From the NCBI GenBank assembly GCA_032358255.1, contig JAULBX010001447.1, positions 62,001 to 126,000 on the forward strand: a stretch of DNA of 64,000 nucleotides, written 5' to 3'. The notes beneath the pieces are model-generated. The model saw only the letters and a list, made by a program, of their open reading frames with translations. It did no database searches and had not been told where the DNA came from. Shown one piece after another: positions 1 to 12,028 of the stretch (positions are counted from its first letter, which is position 1; the number at the start of each line of letters is the position of its first letter). The stretch is from Heterotrichella gracilis. Its lineage: Eukaryota > Sar > Xanthophyceae > Tribonematales > Xanthonemataceae. Made by a program: the position numbers and the translations under genes.

Positions 1-2755
1 CCCTGCAGGTCTGGACAGCACCAACGCCGCGCGCGTGGTTGACATTGTGTCCGACCTTGCGTCCCACGGCGTGACCATCGTGATGTCTATCCACCAGCCC
101 AGGCCGGACGTGTTCCGCATGCTGCACAGGGTGTGCCTGCTGTCAGCAGAGGGGCAGGTAAGGATCTTGGTAGGGTTGCGGTAAGTTTGAGCACTGTGTG
201 GTTGTGTTCGTCATCCTAGGGTTCGTCTGTTTGCAAATGTTGCATCTGCGCAGCAGCAGGTGCATGCTGTGCTCAGGCTTTCTGGAAGGGAAGTGTGATC
301 ATGTGTGGCGTCCTACGTATCACTCATACTCTAGCTCATGCAGCTCCCCCATCCACACACACACACACACACAACCTCCTTGAGCTCACCTCCCACTCCC
401 CTGGACAGGTGGTGTACTCCGGACCCACCACCGCCGCCGAGGGCCACTTCAAAACCCTAGGCTACACCCCACCAGACCCTAAGATCAACATCGTGGACTA
501 CATATTGGACGTGGTCATCCGATCGCCACCTGAGCAGGCCCAGAAGATGGTATCTGCCTTTGAAGCTAGCGAGGTGGCTGCGGCTGATGCCAGCTGGCTG
601 GCCAACATGGCGCTGGGGGATGCCATGCACGCGATTGAGAGGTATGCACTGGGGCAGCTGGGGGGCACAGGGAAGGGATGGCACTTTGCATTTGATCAGC
701 TGTTACTGCCTGGTCGGCATCACTGGGGGGGGGCATCGCATGTGATTGAGATCCAGGAGGGCAGGAGACAGCGCCCTCAATTGCATGCACCACCATCGTG
801 TACAGTACCCTCGTGAACTACATGGCATGCACCACCATCGCCCTCCGGCGCCCCGTGAGAGGATAACTTGCCTGGACGTTCCCCACCGTACCCCCACTTG
901 ACCCCCGCCTCCCCGTCTTACCCCCACACACCCCCACAGGGCCCGTGAGATGGCTGCCTACTCCAAGTACGAGGCCTCCTTCCGCACCCAGCTGCGCCTG
1001 CTGTCCTCCCGACTGCTGCGCAACCTGGTGAGGCACCCGCTGCTCATCGCCATTCACTGGGTGGCTACGCTGGCCATCGCTGTGGGGCTAGGGCTGGTGT
1101 ACTGGAAGGCGGGCCACGACACGGGCGGCATACAGAACCGCTTTGGGTCGCTGTTCTTCATGGTTCTGTACCTGGCGGTGATGAGCCTGTCCAGCCTGCC
1201 TGTGTGGCACGACGACAGGATGCTGTTCATGAGGTGAGGAGGGTTTTGTTCAGGATTTGCTTTGGAAACTACCCTCCGTGCTGTGTTGTTGATGGCCTGA
1301 CGGTGTGGCAGAATGCCGATGTGGTGTTTCAAGATATGATTAGGCTGATCTGCATGGTACTTCCTGGCCAGTACCCTTCTAATACCTGGATCAAATCCTA
1401 CACTACCCTCAGCTTCTAATCCAACCTCACACTCCCTGCGCATGAAGCGACCCCGGGGACTTTGAACTATTGTAAAGCCAGATTCAGAACCTCTAAAAAT
1501 ACTATCAACCATCCACCTGCACAGGGAGCGGGCCAGCGGCGCGTACGGCACCGGCGCCTACTTCACCGCAGTGGTGCTGTTTGACCTCCTACCCCTGCGC
1601 GTGCTCCCCCCCTGCTTCTTCGCCCTCACAACCTACTGGATGATCGGCCTGCGCCCGGGGTTCAGCCACCTGTTCAAGTTCCTGGGGACCCTGGTGCAGA
1701 CCAATGTGGTGGCTGCTGCGGCGAACATGGCCATCGGGGCCGCGATGCCCTCGACAGCGGTGGCAAACATGGTGCGGGGCGCCTGAGGGCAAATGGTGAC
1801 ATGTGCTTCTGTACGCTTTCTGGTATACCTATGCGAATGAACAAATGCATGCATTGTTGTCAACTGTGGGAGGGCATGGCTGCGGTTGATTGCGTGTGAT
1901 AGCACCTAGTGAACCCATGCATGCATGCATTCGCCACCTCACCACCCTCTGCTTCCCAGTTCAACCTCTCCCCTTCTTACTGTTTACAGGTGGGCGGCCT
2001 TTTCACCTTGCTGTCCATCCTGTTTGGTGGCTTCCTGCTCAGCCGCAAGCGCATGCCGCCACTGGTGGCCTGGATCGCAGACCTGTCCTATGTCGGGTGA
2101 GAAATGCAACCACCCCCCTTGCAATAATACACAAGGCCCCATATCCCCAGTTGCAGCATAGCTTCGATGCGTAAACTGCACCCCACCATGTGTGCTGCTA
2201 ATTGTTGCACCATTCAGCTACTGCTACAACTCTGCTGCGCAACTTGAGCGGTATCATTCAAAGGCATTATCAACATGAAACCCTCCAGAACCCTTGTAAG
2301 GGTAGCACCTGGATTGTGGTTCACCCCACGGTGCAGTTGATCGTGCCTGGCAGGCACGATTCCAGGGCCTAGGAACCCCGCTATCTAGTCAGTAGTTAGT
2401 CACATGCATTCCAGCAATACAGCCAGATCAGCAGTCAGTCTTGCACACGTACCGCCAAGCCACGGAAACCCTGCTCCCCACCCTACAACCCCTCCCAAAC
2501 CCCCCCCGCAGGTACGGCTACGAAGCGCTGGTTGCCAACGAGTTCCACGGCGCCACTGGCTTCCGCTTCACCGCATACTCACAGAAGGGCCACGAGCACG
2601 AGGAGGTTCCGCATGTGGATGTGGACGGGGACACGGTGCTGCGCACCTTCTTCTTCAACACCGGCGCCTTTGTGGGGGACAACCTGGCGCTGGTGGTGCT
2701 GGGTGCGGTGTACCTGGCCAGCACTGCGTGGTTCCTGAAGCAGCGGCGCGTGTGA
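1..2755 (+). CDS. ABCG-family half-transporter, C-terminal part (5' end outside window)
   Basis: This is the 3' part of a gene for an ABC-G (white/brown complex type) transporter, which exports lipids or other hydrophobic compounds across a membrane using ATP. Visible exons are about 9-157, 409-641, 940-1233, 1525-1771, 1990-2096 and 2512-2755, all with GT/AG introns and consistent phase. The first exon holds the end of the nucleotide-binding domain: the D-loop (GLDST) and the switch histidine (SIHQP). Exon 2 is the linker. Exons 3-6 encode the membrane domain with hydrophobic segments such as AIHWVATLAIAVGLGLVYW, FFMVLYLAVMSLSSLPVW and a last helix near LALVVLGAVYLASTAWF, ending in a basic tail. 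The NBD-then-TMD order and the single membrane domain fit the G subfamily. The Walker A and signature motifs lie upstream of the window. The substrate cannot be told from sequence. The family call is strong; completeness of the N-terminus is unknown. Confidence 0.9.
354..373. repeat. (CA)n microsatellite in ABCG intron
   Basis: About ten CA dinucleotides lie in the intron between the first two visible exons of the ABCG gene, just before the branch/acceptor region. It is a plain microsatellite. Confidence 0.85.
2340..2360. repeat. Short palindrome (10-bp arms, 1-nt centre) in ABCG intron
   Basis: ATCGTGCCTG, one G, then CAGGCACGAT form perfect inverted arms in the last intron of the ABCG gene. 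No known site is recognised. Confidence 0.7.
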
Positions 2756-4551
2756 ATGGACGAGGTGGATGCATGTGGTTGTGGCGGGGGGGTTTCCTTG
2801 GGTTTCTTGTGGATGGGCTGGGTGAGATTGGGGAATAGGGAGCACCATGCAAGGATATGATCTCATGTGGAATAAATTGTATTTTTTTGTTGCAACAAAG
2901 GAAACGGGATTTGGTGTGGGTTTGGAGTTACTGGGTGTGGGTTTTAAGTACCCGTGGTGCCGATGAGGTGTCCAGGAGCCTGTTGTGGCCTCTCACATTA
3001 GTGTGTGCTCGCGTGCCCACCTGGGGTCACCAGGGCCTGCCAGTGGGGTGCAGAACATTGCTGCTGCTTTTGTTACCATCTTTGGCGGTCAGGTTGCTGC
3101 TTCTGTAGCTGCATACAAAGATTTCTGGCCCGTGATTTGCCCGTCAGGATAGTGAGCGCCCAAGCTGTGTACAAATAGGACTCCGACGCAGGATAGGGTT
3201 GTCCTGCGGCGTGTAAACCCCACCCATCAATAGATGCCAACTGCCTGCTCTAGAATCTCGTTTGCAAATGTTGTGCTCTTGTTGTTATCCAGGCTTGGCT
3301 GGGAAACGCTCAAGTCCCTTTCCAGTGGAAGGACGATGAACCCCTTTAATAGGGTATGCAGGGCCGTAAACCCTATGGGGTTTTCACGTCCCGTGGGTCA
3401 CATAGTACAACTCCCTTGGGTAGAACAATGAACGAGGTGTTTATGCGCGGATATTCTCAAGAGGGCTGTCTTCTAACCACAAAACACCTAGCCACAAAAC
3501 ACCTCCAGAACATAACCTGCTGCATAGCTGCATCAGGGTTTGCGCCGCCTATTGCCAAAGTGCTCGACACCAGTCTCTCGCCATCAAAGCAGTAGAGCCA
3601 TCCTCCCGAGGTAGGAACCTTGTCCACTCTACAGCGGTTCCAGGTAAGCATGCACTCACGGTAGTACTGTTTTTCGGTCCTTGGATCGTTCACAATGGCT
3701 CCGGTTGCCTCTAGTTGCCCAGCAAGCTTCTCGGGGATGTTGGCCAATGTACCAGGAAAACCTAATGGCACTGGGTTGAGGTACATCGGGCGCTGATTTG
3801 CTGGACTTCGGTAGCGTGGGCTTCTTTGTTTACAGTGGCCTAAACGCAGTGCATCAGCACCGACAAGACTAACGGCAGGGTTGCGGTCACCGATGCCAAC
3901 TTTTCACTGAGCGGGGTTTTCCGATACCCTGGCCGGTACTGTGTCTGCGACCTCCCAGGTCGTGCGTGTGTCCAGTCCTACCCAAAGCCGTGGATCTGGC
4001 ACGTCTGATCGTCTCTATTGCGTAGCAAAAACGTGGAAGACGCGCGGGCTAGATTTGGCTGTTGCGCTAGCAGGGGTTGGTGTCGTCCGAGGGTCCGAGG
4101 GTAATAAAAGTAGTTTCTCGTTCAGTTATTTTCTGGGCTTTGATGCGTCACGGAACAGAACCTTTGCCTGTTTTATGACGCATCAAGCCTAAGACTTATT
4201 GCACCGTAGCTGGTGTGAACCTGTGGGCATGCCGTTGGGCATGCGTGCCTCGTGACCTAGCCACGGGTGGTGCCAGCAAAAATCTGTCCGAAACGCCTGG
4301 TCGTGTTTGTCATCTTTGCTCTGTACGAGCCTAGATCCAGCAATCCCTGCTGTAGTGCACCTCACTCTCTTGGGAATGCATCCCTTCAGCTGGAGGTGAA
4401 CTTGTCCACCAGCCTGTCCATTCAGCACTACCACCTACACTACCACCTACAGCGCAGCTGACTTGGAAGCTGGAGGCTCACCTGGTTCCAGCCTGTATAC
4501 ATTCTTCCTCTGTGCGTGCAGGCTTGCCCACCCTAAACTCTAAACGCCATC
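2756..4551. other. Intergenic region between ABCG and glutamate decarboxylase genes
   Basis: This holds the 3' UTR of the ABCG gene and the presumed promoter and 5' UTR of the decarboxylase gene. A minus-strand open frame of 109 codons (3457-3786, true ATG) has ordinary protein-like composition, but I recognise no family or flanking exons. I treat it as unproven. No RNA gene or mobile element is seen. Confidence 0.6.
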
Positions 4552-7500
4552 ATGACCTCCCCGCTGCGCCCATCCCACACCTCAAAGAATGTTGCGTCGG
4601 ACGACGAGGAAACCCTGGAGGAGGCTGCCTACGGGGAGCAGAACCATGACATGGTGGACTCGGCCTTTGCGTCCCGCTACCTATCTGCGCCCATCCCCAA
4701 GAACAGGTGCGGACCCTCCCGCAACCCAAAACTCTACACCTTTAGAACCCTAAACCCTGCCGAGAATGTTGGTGGTTGGTCCTTTGCCCAGCAATCATAA
4801 TACCATGCAGCTGTGGCACCGTTGATGCTAGTGCAGCGGAAGCACGGCCGCCATGCCCTGTTGCCGCAAAACCCAGCTGGGTGCTTGTCCCGTACCTGTG
4901 CCTGTCCCTAGGTGTAACCAGCTCTCTAACAACACATGCATATCTGCCCCTTGCGCCTGTGACCATCATATCCCCCCTTGCAGAATCCCAGTGAAGGGCG
5001 CCCCCGCCAATGTGGCCTACCAGCTCATTAAAGATGTGCGCATGCTGGACGCCAACCCAAGGTGGGTGCGCGTACTGACGGAAAACCACACACAAGTGAA
5101 CTGACCACGATACAGACACCAAATCTCGGTCTCAAGAGTTCAACCCATGAGGGGAACGGGGCATGGGCTGCATCTGCTTCCAGCAGCTTTCGGTGGCAAC
5201 ACAGCCTGGAGGACAAGCCTTGCATCCACCGGTTCAGGCCGCAACCAGTGCCTCTCCCATCCCCTCACAAGCGTCACATACTCCACCTTGTCCTCCCGGT
5301 TCTTGACAACTAGTAACCTCCCTTGTGTGGCAATGGACACTTACTGCTGCTTCCCTTGCTGGGGCCGTCCTTGCGGTCCCTGCTGCCAGCCCATTGACCG
5401 CCCCTTTCCCTCCCCTCCTAGGCTGAACCTGGCATCCTTTGTCACCACCTGGATGGAGCCCGAGGCCGAGGCGCTGATTGCAGAGAGCGCCAACGTGAAC
5501 TATGTGGACCTGGATGAGTACCCCTCCTCCACCGAGATCCAAAACAGGTGGGCCGGAAACCCTAGGCAGGGATGCAAACCCTGCTAGGATTTTATCCTGG
5601 AAATGAGTGTTTTAGGGCCCGCATCGCCTTTCCATCAGATTTTGCATTCAGTTGATGTCCTTGCAGCGCCTGCTATGGCACTGAGTACCATATTGGATAC
5701 TCCACATTTCCCCTGGTCTCACCTCAAAACCCCGCCCACCCTCCGCAGGTGCGTGAACATGCTCTCTGAGCTGTGGCACGCCCCCAGCGTGCTGAGCGGC
5801 GGCAAGGGGATTGGCGCTGCATCCATCGGCAGCAGCGAGGCCATCATGCTGGGTGGGCTGGCGCTCAAGCGGCGCTGGCAGGAGCGGCGCTGGGCGCAGA
5901 ACAAGGACGCATCCAAGCCCAACATCGTGATGGGCTACAATGTGCAGGTTAGTACGGTATTTACGGAAAAATTTACAAATCATTATGAAAGCATACATTA
6001 AGGTATGAATGACAGTATAGTTTATCTTTTTTATTCAGTCAATCATTTACATGCTGTCCACCAATTCAGCCAGATAAGCAGCCAGTCGTGCACATGCGAA
6101 GCCAAGCAGGCCTGTCCTGGCACCGTGTGTACCATCTTTTATCATCTGATATTGCGCGACTTGAGGTCACAATGTGCTGGCGAGGGGGTCACTGACAGGC
6201 AATATACCATGCGGGGTACAATGTACAGGCAAGAGGGCCATGGGAGTGCTCCAATCGCTGCTTTTTAGGGTGGGATGTTGCCGCTGGGACCGATAAAAAT
6301 GTATTTAGCAGATGCAATCAAGCATGTAGATGATGCGTGCCAGTCAAGCAGTAAAGCTCAATAGGAAAATCAAATTAATAGTATTATATCTTCATGGTGT
6401 GCCCCCCTCCATCCCCAGGTGTGCTGGGAGAAGTTCACCCGCTACTTTGAGGTGGAGGAGCGCTTTGTGCCACTGGAGGAGGGCTGCTACGTGCTGACTG
6501 CGGACAAGGCAAAGGAGCTCATCGACGAAAACACAATCGGTAGGCCGGGCTGCGGGGCAAGGGGCTGAATAACGCTGGGTAGGGTATGTGGCCGGTTCAT
6601 GTGTGCAACCATGGGTACACTACTGAGTCGACATTCTCCGCACGGGCTGTGAGCAATAAGCCACCTGTGCAGATTGGTGACTGGTGGGGGCTTCCGAATG
6701 GGAAGAGCATTGTGGGTGGAAGTGCCATATTGGGACCAGCTGTCGGGGTAACCAGTTGTTGTCATCGTTGTGTAGACAGTCCATACACCAAGGTGTTGGA
6801 GGACTACACAACGATGATGGAAACTGGCTACCCTGCGGCTGCTCCCATCAAGGCACTTCCTCACACGGATGCTCCTCCCATTTGGGCTCACAGTCCACTC
6901 AGTAGCAGAAATTAGAAAGGTGTTCAGTTCAGGAATTGACAGCAAAATTCTGTAAGGCAGCCGAGTTGAAGAAGGTGATGACCTTCATCCTTTTCAGGAG
7001 ACATGTTTGTGACTTTTTCCGGAGTTTCACATGTTTCAACCCCAATTTACCTAGTTGTCCCGCAGAGGGGGACAGGTGCTGCAGTGTTCATTGGGGCAGC
7101 TGCCACTACAGTCAGTGGGGACACTTCCATCCATCATGTCATACTGTTACATCATACAGGTAGTTTCTCTTCCCACCCATGCACACGCAGGTCAAGCAGG
7201 CAAATTTTTGCTTATAAACATTGCAAGCCCTTTTCTTTCAGGTGTTGCAGTCATCATGGGGAGCACCTACAACGGGGAGTTTGAAGATGTGAAGGCAATG
7301 GATGCAATGCTGAGTAAGTAACACGGGGCGGCGCATTAATATGTTGTATTCCATGTGTTCAATAGCAGGCCTGGTTAGCATGCGCCGTCGCACAGCTTGC
7401 ACCACACAGCTCTGCCTTGGCCGGCCTTGCCCATGTGCAGAGCGTGCTTATCCAACCGTGTATACCTTCAAGGGCCTTGGCAACCAGGACATGTATGCAG

Positions 7501-10425
7501 CGCTGAGTTCCTGACTTGCGGTGGGTGCATAGTGCTGTGACTGCGGGTGTGCTTGTCGGCAATTTAGGCACTAAGCTGCCGCCATGCCTTGGTGTCTCCC
7601 CATCAGCGGCTGGGCCCTGCTATCCCTGTCGCTTGCCTGCCTGTCGCTTGCCTGCATGAGAATCAAGTACAGTAACGGTGACAGAACCCCCAGCTGGGAC
7701 TCCAGCATTGTGTCTTCCACCGGCATGTCTGTCGGCACCGCAACTTGCCCCAAACAGCACCCCTTTCTGGGCAGTGTCGCAACCACGCCCTCGCGCTCAC
7801 TGAAATGCGTTGGTGCTGGAGGGCGCGGCAGTGATGCTGTGCTGAAAAGGGTGCTGGCTGGGGGCCGATGTGCTGCTGGGGGACGGGTTGGTACCACAGC
7901 ACCATCACCAAAACCACCACCATCACCTTGGTAATGCGATGCTGGTGTTCCAGCTGGGCCTTGTTTGTACAATTTTCTCCGCCTCTATGTTGTTCTACCT
8001 GAAGAATTGCAGGACGTTTAAAATGTGCACTCATTGACCATGTAAAACCAAAGTGATTTCATTCCCCATCAACCCCCTGCCCGTCCCTGCCAGCAGCCCA
8101 AGCTAAATGACTGCTCCGGCTGGGGAACCCATCCACGCGGTTGCCAGTTACTGATTGCAATTTCCATCCTTAGTTAAATTTGTATCGATTGAAATGTGGT
8201 AAAAGCGCAAACCCCTATTCTTTTCTGTGACACATGATGATTCCTTACCCACTTCATTTCTTGCAGCGGAGCTGAACGAGGCCACCGGCTGGGATGTGCC
8301 CATCCACGTGGATGGCGCCAGCGGCGGCATGATTGCTCCCTTCCTGTACCCTGATTTGGAGTGGGACTTCAGGCTGAAGAATGTGGTGTCAATCAACACA
8401 AGCGGCCACAAGTAAGCAGGGGGTGGGGTGCAGGGTAGCGTGATAGGTGCTGCTTGTTGATAGGCGTTGCTTTATCTTCTGGTGTTGGCACGTTTGTGTG
8501 GTTGGGGGTGGGTTGTGGTGGGCCCTGTGGGGGTGTGGTTTGGGGTTTTGCAGGCGCCGGTGATAGATCGAGCACGCGTTGGAGACATATGAGCAGGATT
8601 TAATGGTGCATGCTCTATAATCATAGCAACTTGCACTGCCACGAACCTTGCCGTTCACCTCCGCCACCACCACCCCCCAGGTATGGCCTGGTGTACCCCG
8701 GCATTGGCTGGGTGATATGGCGCAGCCAGGAGTACCTGCCCGACCACCTCATCTTCCACGTCAACTACCTGGGCACCGACCAGCCCACATTCACGCTCAA
8801 CTTCTCAAAGTCGGCGTCCATGATCATCGCACAGGTAGGGGAGCTTGTTTTACTGTGCATGGGTATAGTTCATGATTTTACAGGGCCTCTCCTTCACCTT
8901 GCATCCCTCTCTTGAGGGGATGGAAATATAGTGGATAGTGGACATGTGCCTCTCTCTTTGCTACCTCGTCACTCATGAAGGGCAGGCCTATAGTTTACTG
9001 TAATGTGACACAGTGAAATGTGATTATTTTGTTTGTATGGTGCATATCATTCTGTTAACATGTGTGTCTTTGGATTTTTCATTTTTACTTTTTGGATACT
9101 TACTTGTTTTGTGTCCCCGTGCAGTACTACCAGTTCCTGCGCCTGGGCCGCGATGGATACACCAAGATATTCAAAAACCTGCGCGCAATCGCGGACCACA
9201 TTGCGCACAAGATTGTGGGGACAGGTGGGGCGCAAGCGGAGAAGAAAGGGGTTAGAGGAAGGGCCAGAAATGCTGGTGGCACTGTCTTTTGGCATTGTAG
9301 ATGCTTGGTTTACATACATTGCATCTGCAGGAATGGTACAAGCTAGGCAGGGTTCCGCTTATCTTGGTGGATTGCATGGAAGTACTGTACACGTCTATTT
9401 GTACCCAAACATGCCGGCGGCTTGGAGCAGCTGACCACTTCCACGAGGTTGGTGAAAACCTTACACCCCAAACCCGTACTCAAGCCAAACCCTGACCCTT
9501 CCTCCCCCCCCGGCCACTTTGAGCTGCTGAGCGACTCCATCAGCGCCCCCCTTGGCAAAACCCTAACTATAACCCTACTCCCTTTTCCCCTGTAGGCCAC
9601 TTTGAGCTTCTGAGCGACTCCATCAGCGTGCCCCTGGTTGCCTTCCGCCTCATCAAGTCCAAGGACGAGGATGGCACTGAGCACACGCGCAGCTACGACG
9701 AGTTTGACGTGAGCGACAAGATGCGCGAAAAGGGGTGGGTGGTGCCCGCGTACAGCATGGCGCCAAACGCAGGGTAAGTGGCGGGGCGGGAGCTCCCTTG
9801 CAGGGAGGTGGCTGGTGCAATGGATGTGTGTAATGACGGGGTGGGAATTGCCTTGCAGGGAGGTGGATGGTCCCATAAATGTTCTATGCTGCATGAATTA
9901 CCACGTAACAGCAAGGTTGATAGATGTATTGTCTCGCAGCATCCCTCTCCGGCTCCCTCCCTGCTCCTTCAAGCCCTAAAGCCCCAAACCCTGCCTGGTG
10001 TCTGGGTGGTGGGAGTGTGCGAGTGCATGGGCAGGGGCTGGAGCAAGCAGCCCAAGTGTAACCCTCTTGGATGAAATTTCATAACATAATAATCGGATAA
10101 ATGATGAGTGCCTGCTGCAGCAATTTCTTGCCACAGGGGATGGGCAGTGAAATTTTATTTATTTTGATCTGGTCTAATTTGTTTTTTCCACTCACCTCTA
10201 CCTCCCGTTTGTCCCAGGGACGTGAAGCTGCTGCGCGTGGTGATCCGCGAGGACCTGTCCTGGGCCATGGCGGACCTGCTGGTGGGCGACCTGGTCAACG
10301 CGCTCACCTGGCTGGACACCCACGTCACCCTCACCACGGGCCAGGTGGACATGTTCAAGAAGAAGTTCATGCTGTCCAGGCTGGACTCAAACATCCTGCG
10401 CGCGAAGCACAACGGGGTGTGCTAG
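4552..10425 (+). CDS. GAD: Glutamate decarboxylase (PLP-dependent)
   Basis: The gene encodes glutamate decarboxylase, which converts L-glutamate to GABA and CO2, a cytosolic enzyme in plants and algae. Eleven exons: 4552-4706, 4984-5061, 5422-5547, 5749-5947, 6419-6539, 7242-7313, 8267-8411, 8681-8834, 9125-9224, 9596-9773, 10218-10425. They give 511 residues, the usual family length. Recognisable blocks are [56 protein letters not shown] (PLP-ring Asp at about 266) and NTSGHKYG, whose Lys at about 299 is the predicted Schiff-base lysine, created across the exon 7/8 junction. The ATG at 4552 opens an acidic N-terminus that leads directly into the conserved RYLSAPIP segment. Plant GADs end in a tryptophan-containing calmodulin-binding tail. 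Here the tail is basic and ends in NGVC but has no Trp. The family call is very strong; calmodulin control is doubtful. Confidence 0.95.
6681..6898. repeat. Long imperfect inverted repeat (foldback/hairpin) in GAD intron 5
   Basis: The arm 6681-6775 is the imperfect reverse complement of 6804-6898, with a loop of about 28 nt. The base of the loop pairs perfectly for 14 nt (CATCGTTGTGTAG on the left arm), and the rest matches at roughly 75-80% by eye with small indels. It lies wholly within GAD intron 5 (6540-7241). It could be a foldback MITE or the precursor of a small RNA. No protein-coding content is seen. Confidence 0.75.
9513..9554 (+). repeat. Partial copy of GAD exon 10 in the preceding intron
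   Basis: About 38 of 42 bases match the first 42 bases of exon 10 (starting 9596), 83 bp upstream. The copy is preceded by a C-run rather than a usable AG acceptor, so it probably is not spliced in. Confidence 0.8.
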
Positions 10426-12028
10426 GCGGGGCGGGCTGGGCCCTGGGTGGGTGGGGTTGCTTTCCTCTTGGATGGTGGGTACAGCTGTCCTCCTGTTTTG
10501 TGGGGTGTGCTAGGGGTTGAGTGGACGTGGGGATGGGGTTGGAGTGGGATTGCTTCCCGCTTGGATTGGTATGACTGCGTGCTTCTCTATTGGAATGGTG
10601 GGTGCTGCGTCCCCCCTGTTTTGTGCTGCGGTGGATGTGTGCGGTGGATGCAGGATTTGGTGGGCCAGGCAGGATGTGGATCTGCTTGTGTGCCATCGTG
10701 GTGCGCGCAACTCGTTAAAAGGCGCAACTCTTTGTGGGCTTACAAATAGATATACAAGACGTGCTTACTTGGATTTTACTTGAATTGCAATATTCTGCAA
10801 CCCTTATACTAGGCGTTCCTTGAGCACTCAGTGTCAGGTTCTGCCAGCAAGACCTTCTTTGCTTTGTGTTTTGAAGCATGGAACTAAGTTATTGAGCAGG
10901 TGGCTTGTGATGAGATGAGGGTCGTCAGGGCGTCGTGCACAGCCGAGTGTTCTCTTAAAGTAACTGTAAACAGCAGTATGGTGGAAGTGCTGACTTAGCA
11001 TCCGCCCATTGTGCACTGCATTGCCTAGGGTTCTACAGCATTGGCGTTCAAGGCCAACTTGGTCCCCCTCTGAGGGTGAGTCACCTTGTGTAGTCACATA
11101 CCACCACCCACCACAACCCCTTTCATGTAAACCCTGAGGGGTGAGAAGTCTCCTCTCTCTTGTGTATGGGATGGTGTGCCAGGAGCTGCAGGAGTAGGGT
11201 GCAGGTACAACATTGTCTGCATGCCATTGCATGTTCGGGCTAATGCATTCGGGTAGCACACACCTAGGTGGCATGCTCTATACACCGCCTTGTCGCGGGC
11301 TCAGTTTGCCGCGCTCCTCCAAGTTGTTGCATCTGTGGCATGGCGCGTATTCTAACGTATTACAACGTATTTTTTACGTATTGTACAGTAAGTTGCAACG
11401 TATTCTTGCAAAACTGTTGTACCAGGGTTGCATGCATGCATTAGGCCAGACACATATGCCTGGCGGAGACACCAAAACAGTGCTTCTTCTACTGTTTGAA
11501 AGGTCCAACGCTGTCTTAACCGTATTCCCGGACCACGATTCCGCACTAGTGCCGCAAGTCAGAAACGCATCCCGAGGCAGGCTGGGCCCCCAACCACGTG
11601 ACGAGCCTAACCTGTGCGGAACCCCACAGCCCACCAGCAATTCACGCACCCACTCAACGTTTTTAGCAGCCGTGACGATAGTCAAGGTGCTTTATCTGCT
11701 ATTTTCTCATCTAAAACCATACTGGGCACCGCTGCATCGCACGATCTCACTCCGGTTCCGGAGGCCATGTCAGTTCCCGCATACTTTGTGAAACGGTAAA
11801 GCCCAGCTGGTCTCAAGTCCCCCGTCAGAAAAGCGGTTCAATAACGAGCCAACCACCCAGCAACGCACTCAAGTGAATATCTTGCTGCACCAGCCTCCCT
11901 GGGCCAACACGCAGCTGGCATCCCTTTCGATTGCCAGCTGCCGGGTCGACATTTGAGGGCATTCAGCTGACAACCTGTACGAAAACGGAGGACACCGGGA
12001 TGTGGACGTTCTGAGGGTTGAAGCCGTG
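10426..12028. other. Intergenic region downstream of GAD, upstream of CD36-like gene
   Basis: No gene is recognised. The 3' UTR of GAD extends into the first part. A cluster of ACGTATT heptamers lies at 11346-11404. The segment before 12029 should hold the promoter of the receptor gene, but no TATA box is evident. Confidence 0.6.
11346..11404. repeat. Cluster of ACGTATT heptamers
   Basis: Four to five copies of (A)CGTATT occur within about 60 bp in an intergenic stretch. Function unknown. Confidence 0.6.

Noticed and set aside
295-816. 173-codon frame reading through ABCG exon 2 into flanking introns
   Set aside because: Only 409-641 is coding; outside it the frame crosses a (CA)n tract and clear GT/AG splice sites.
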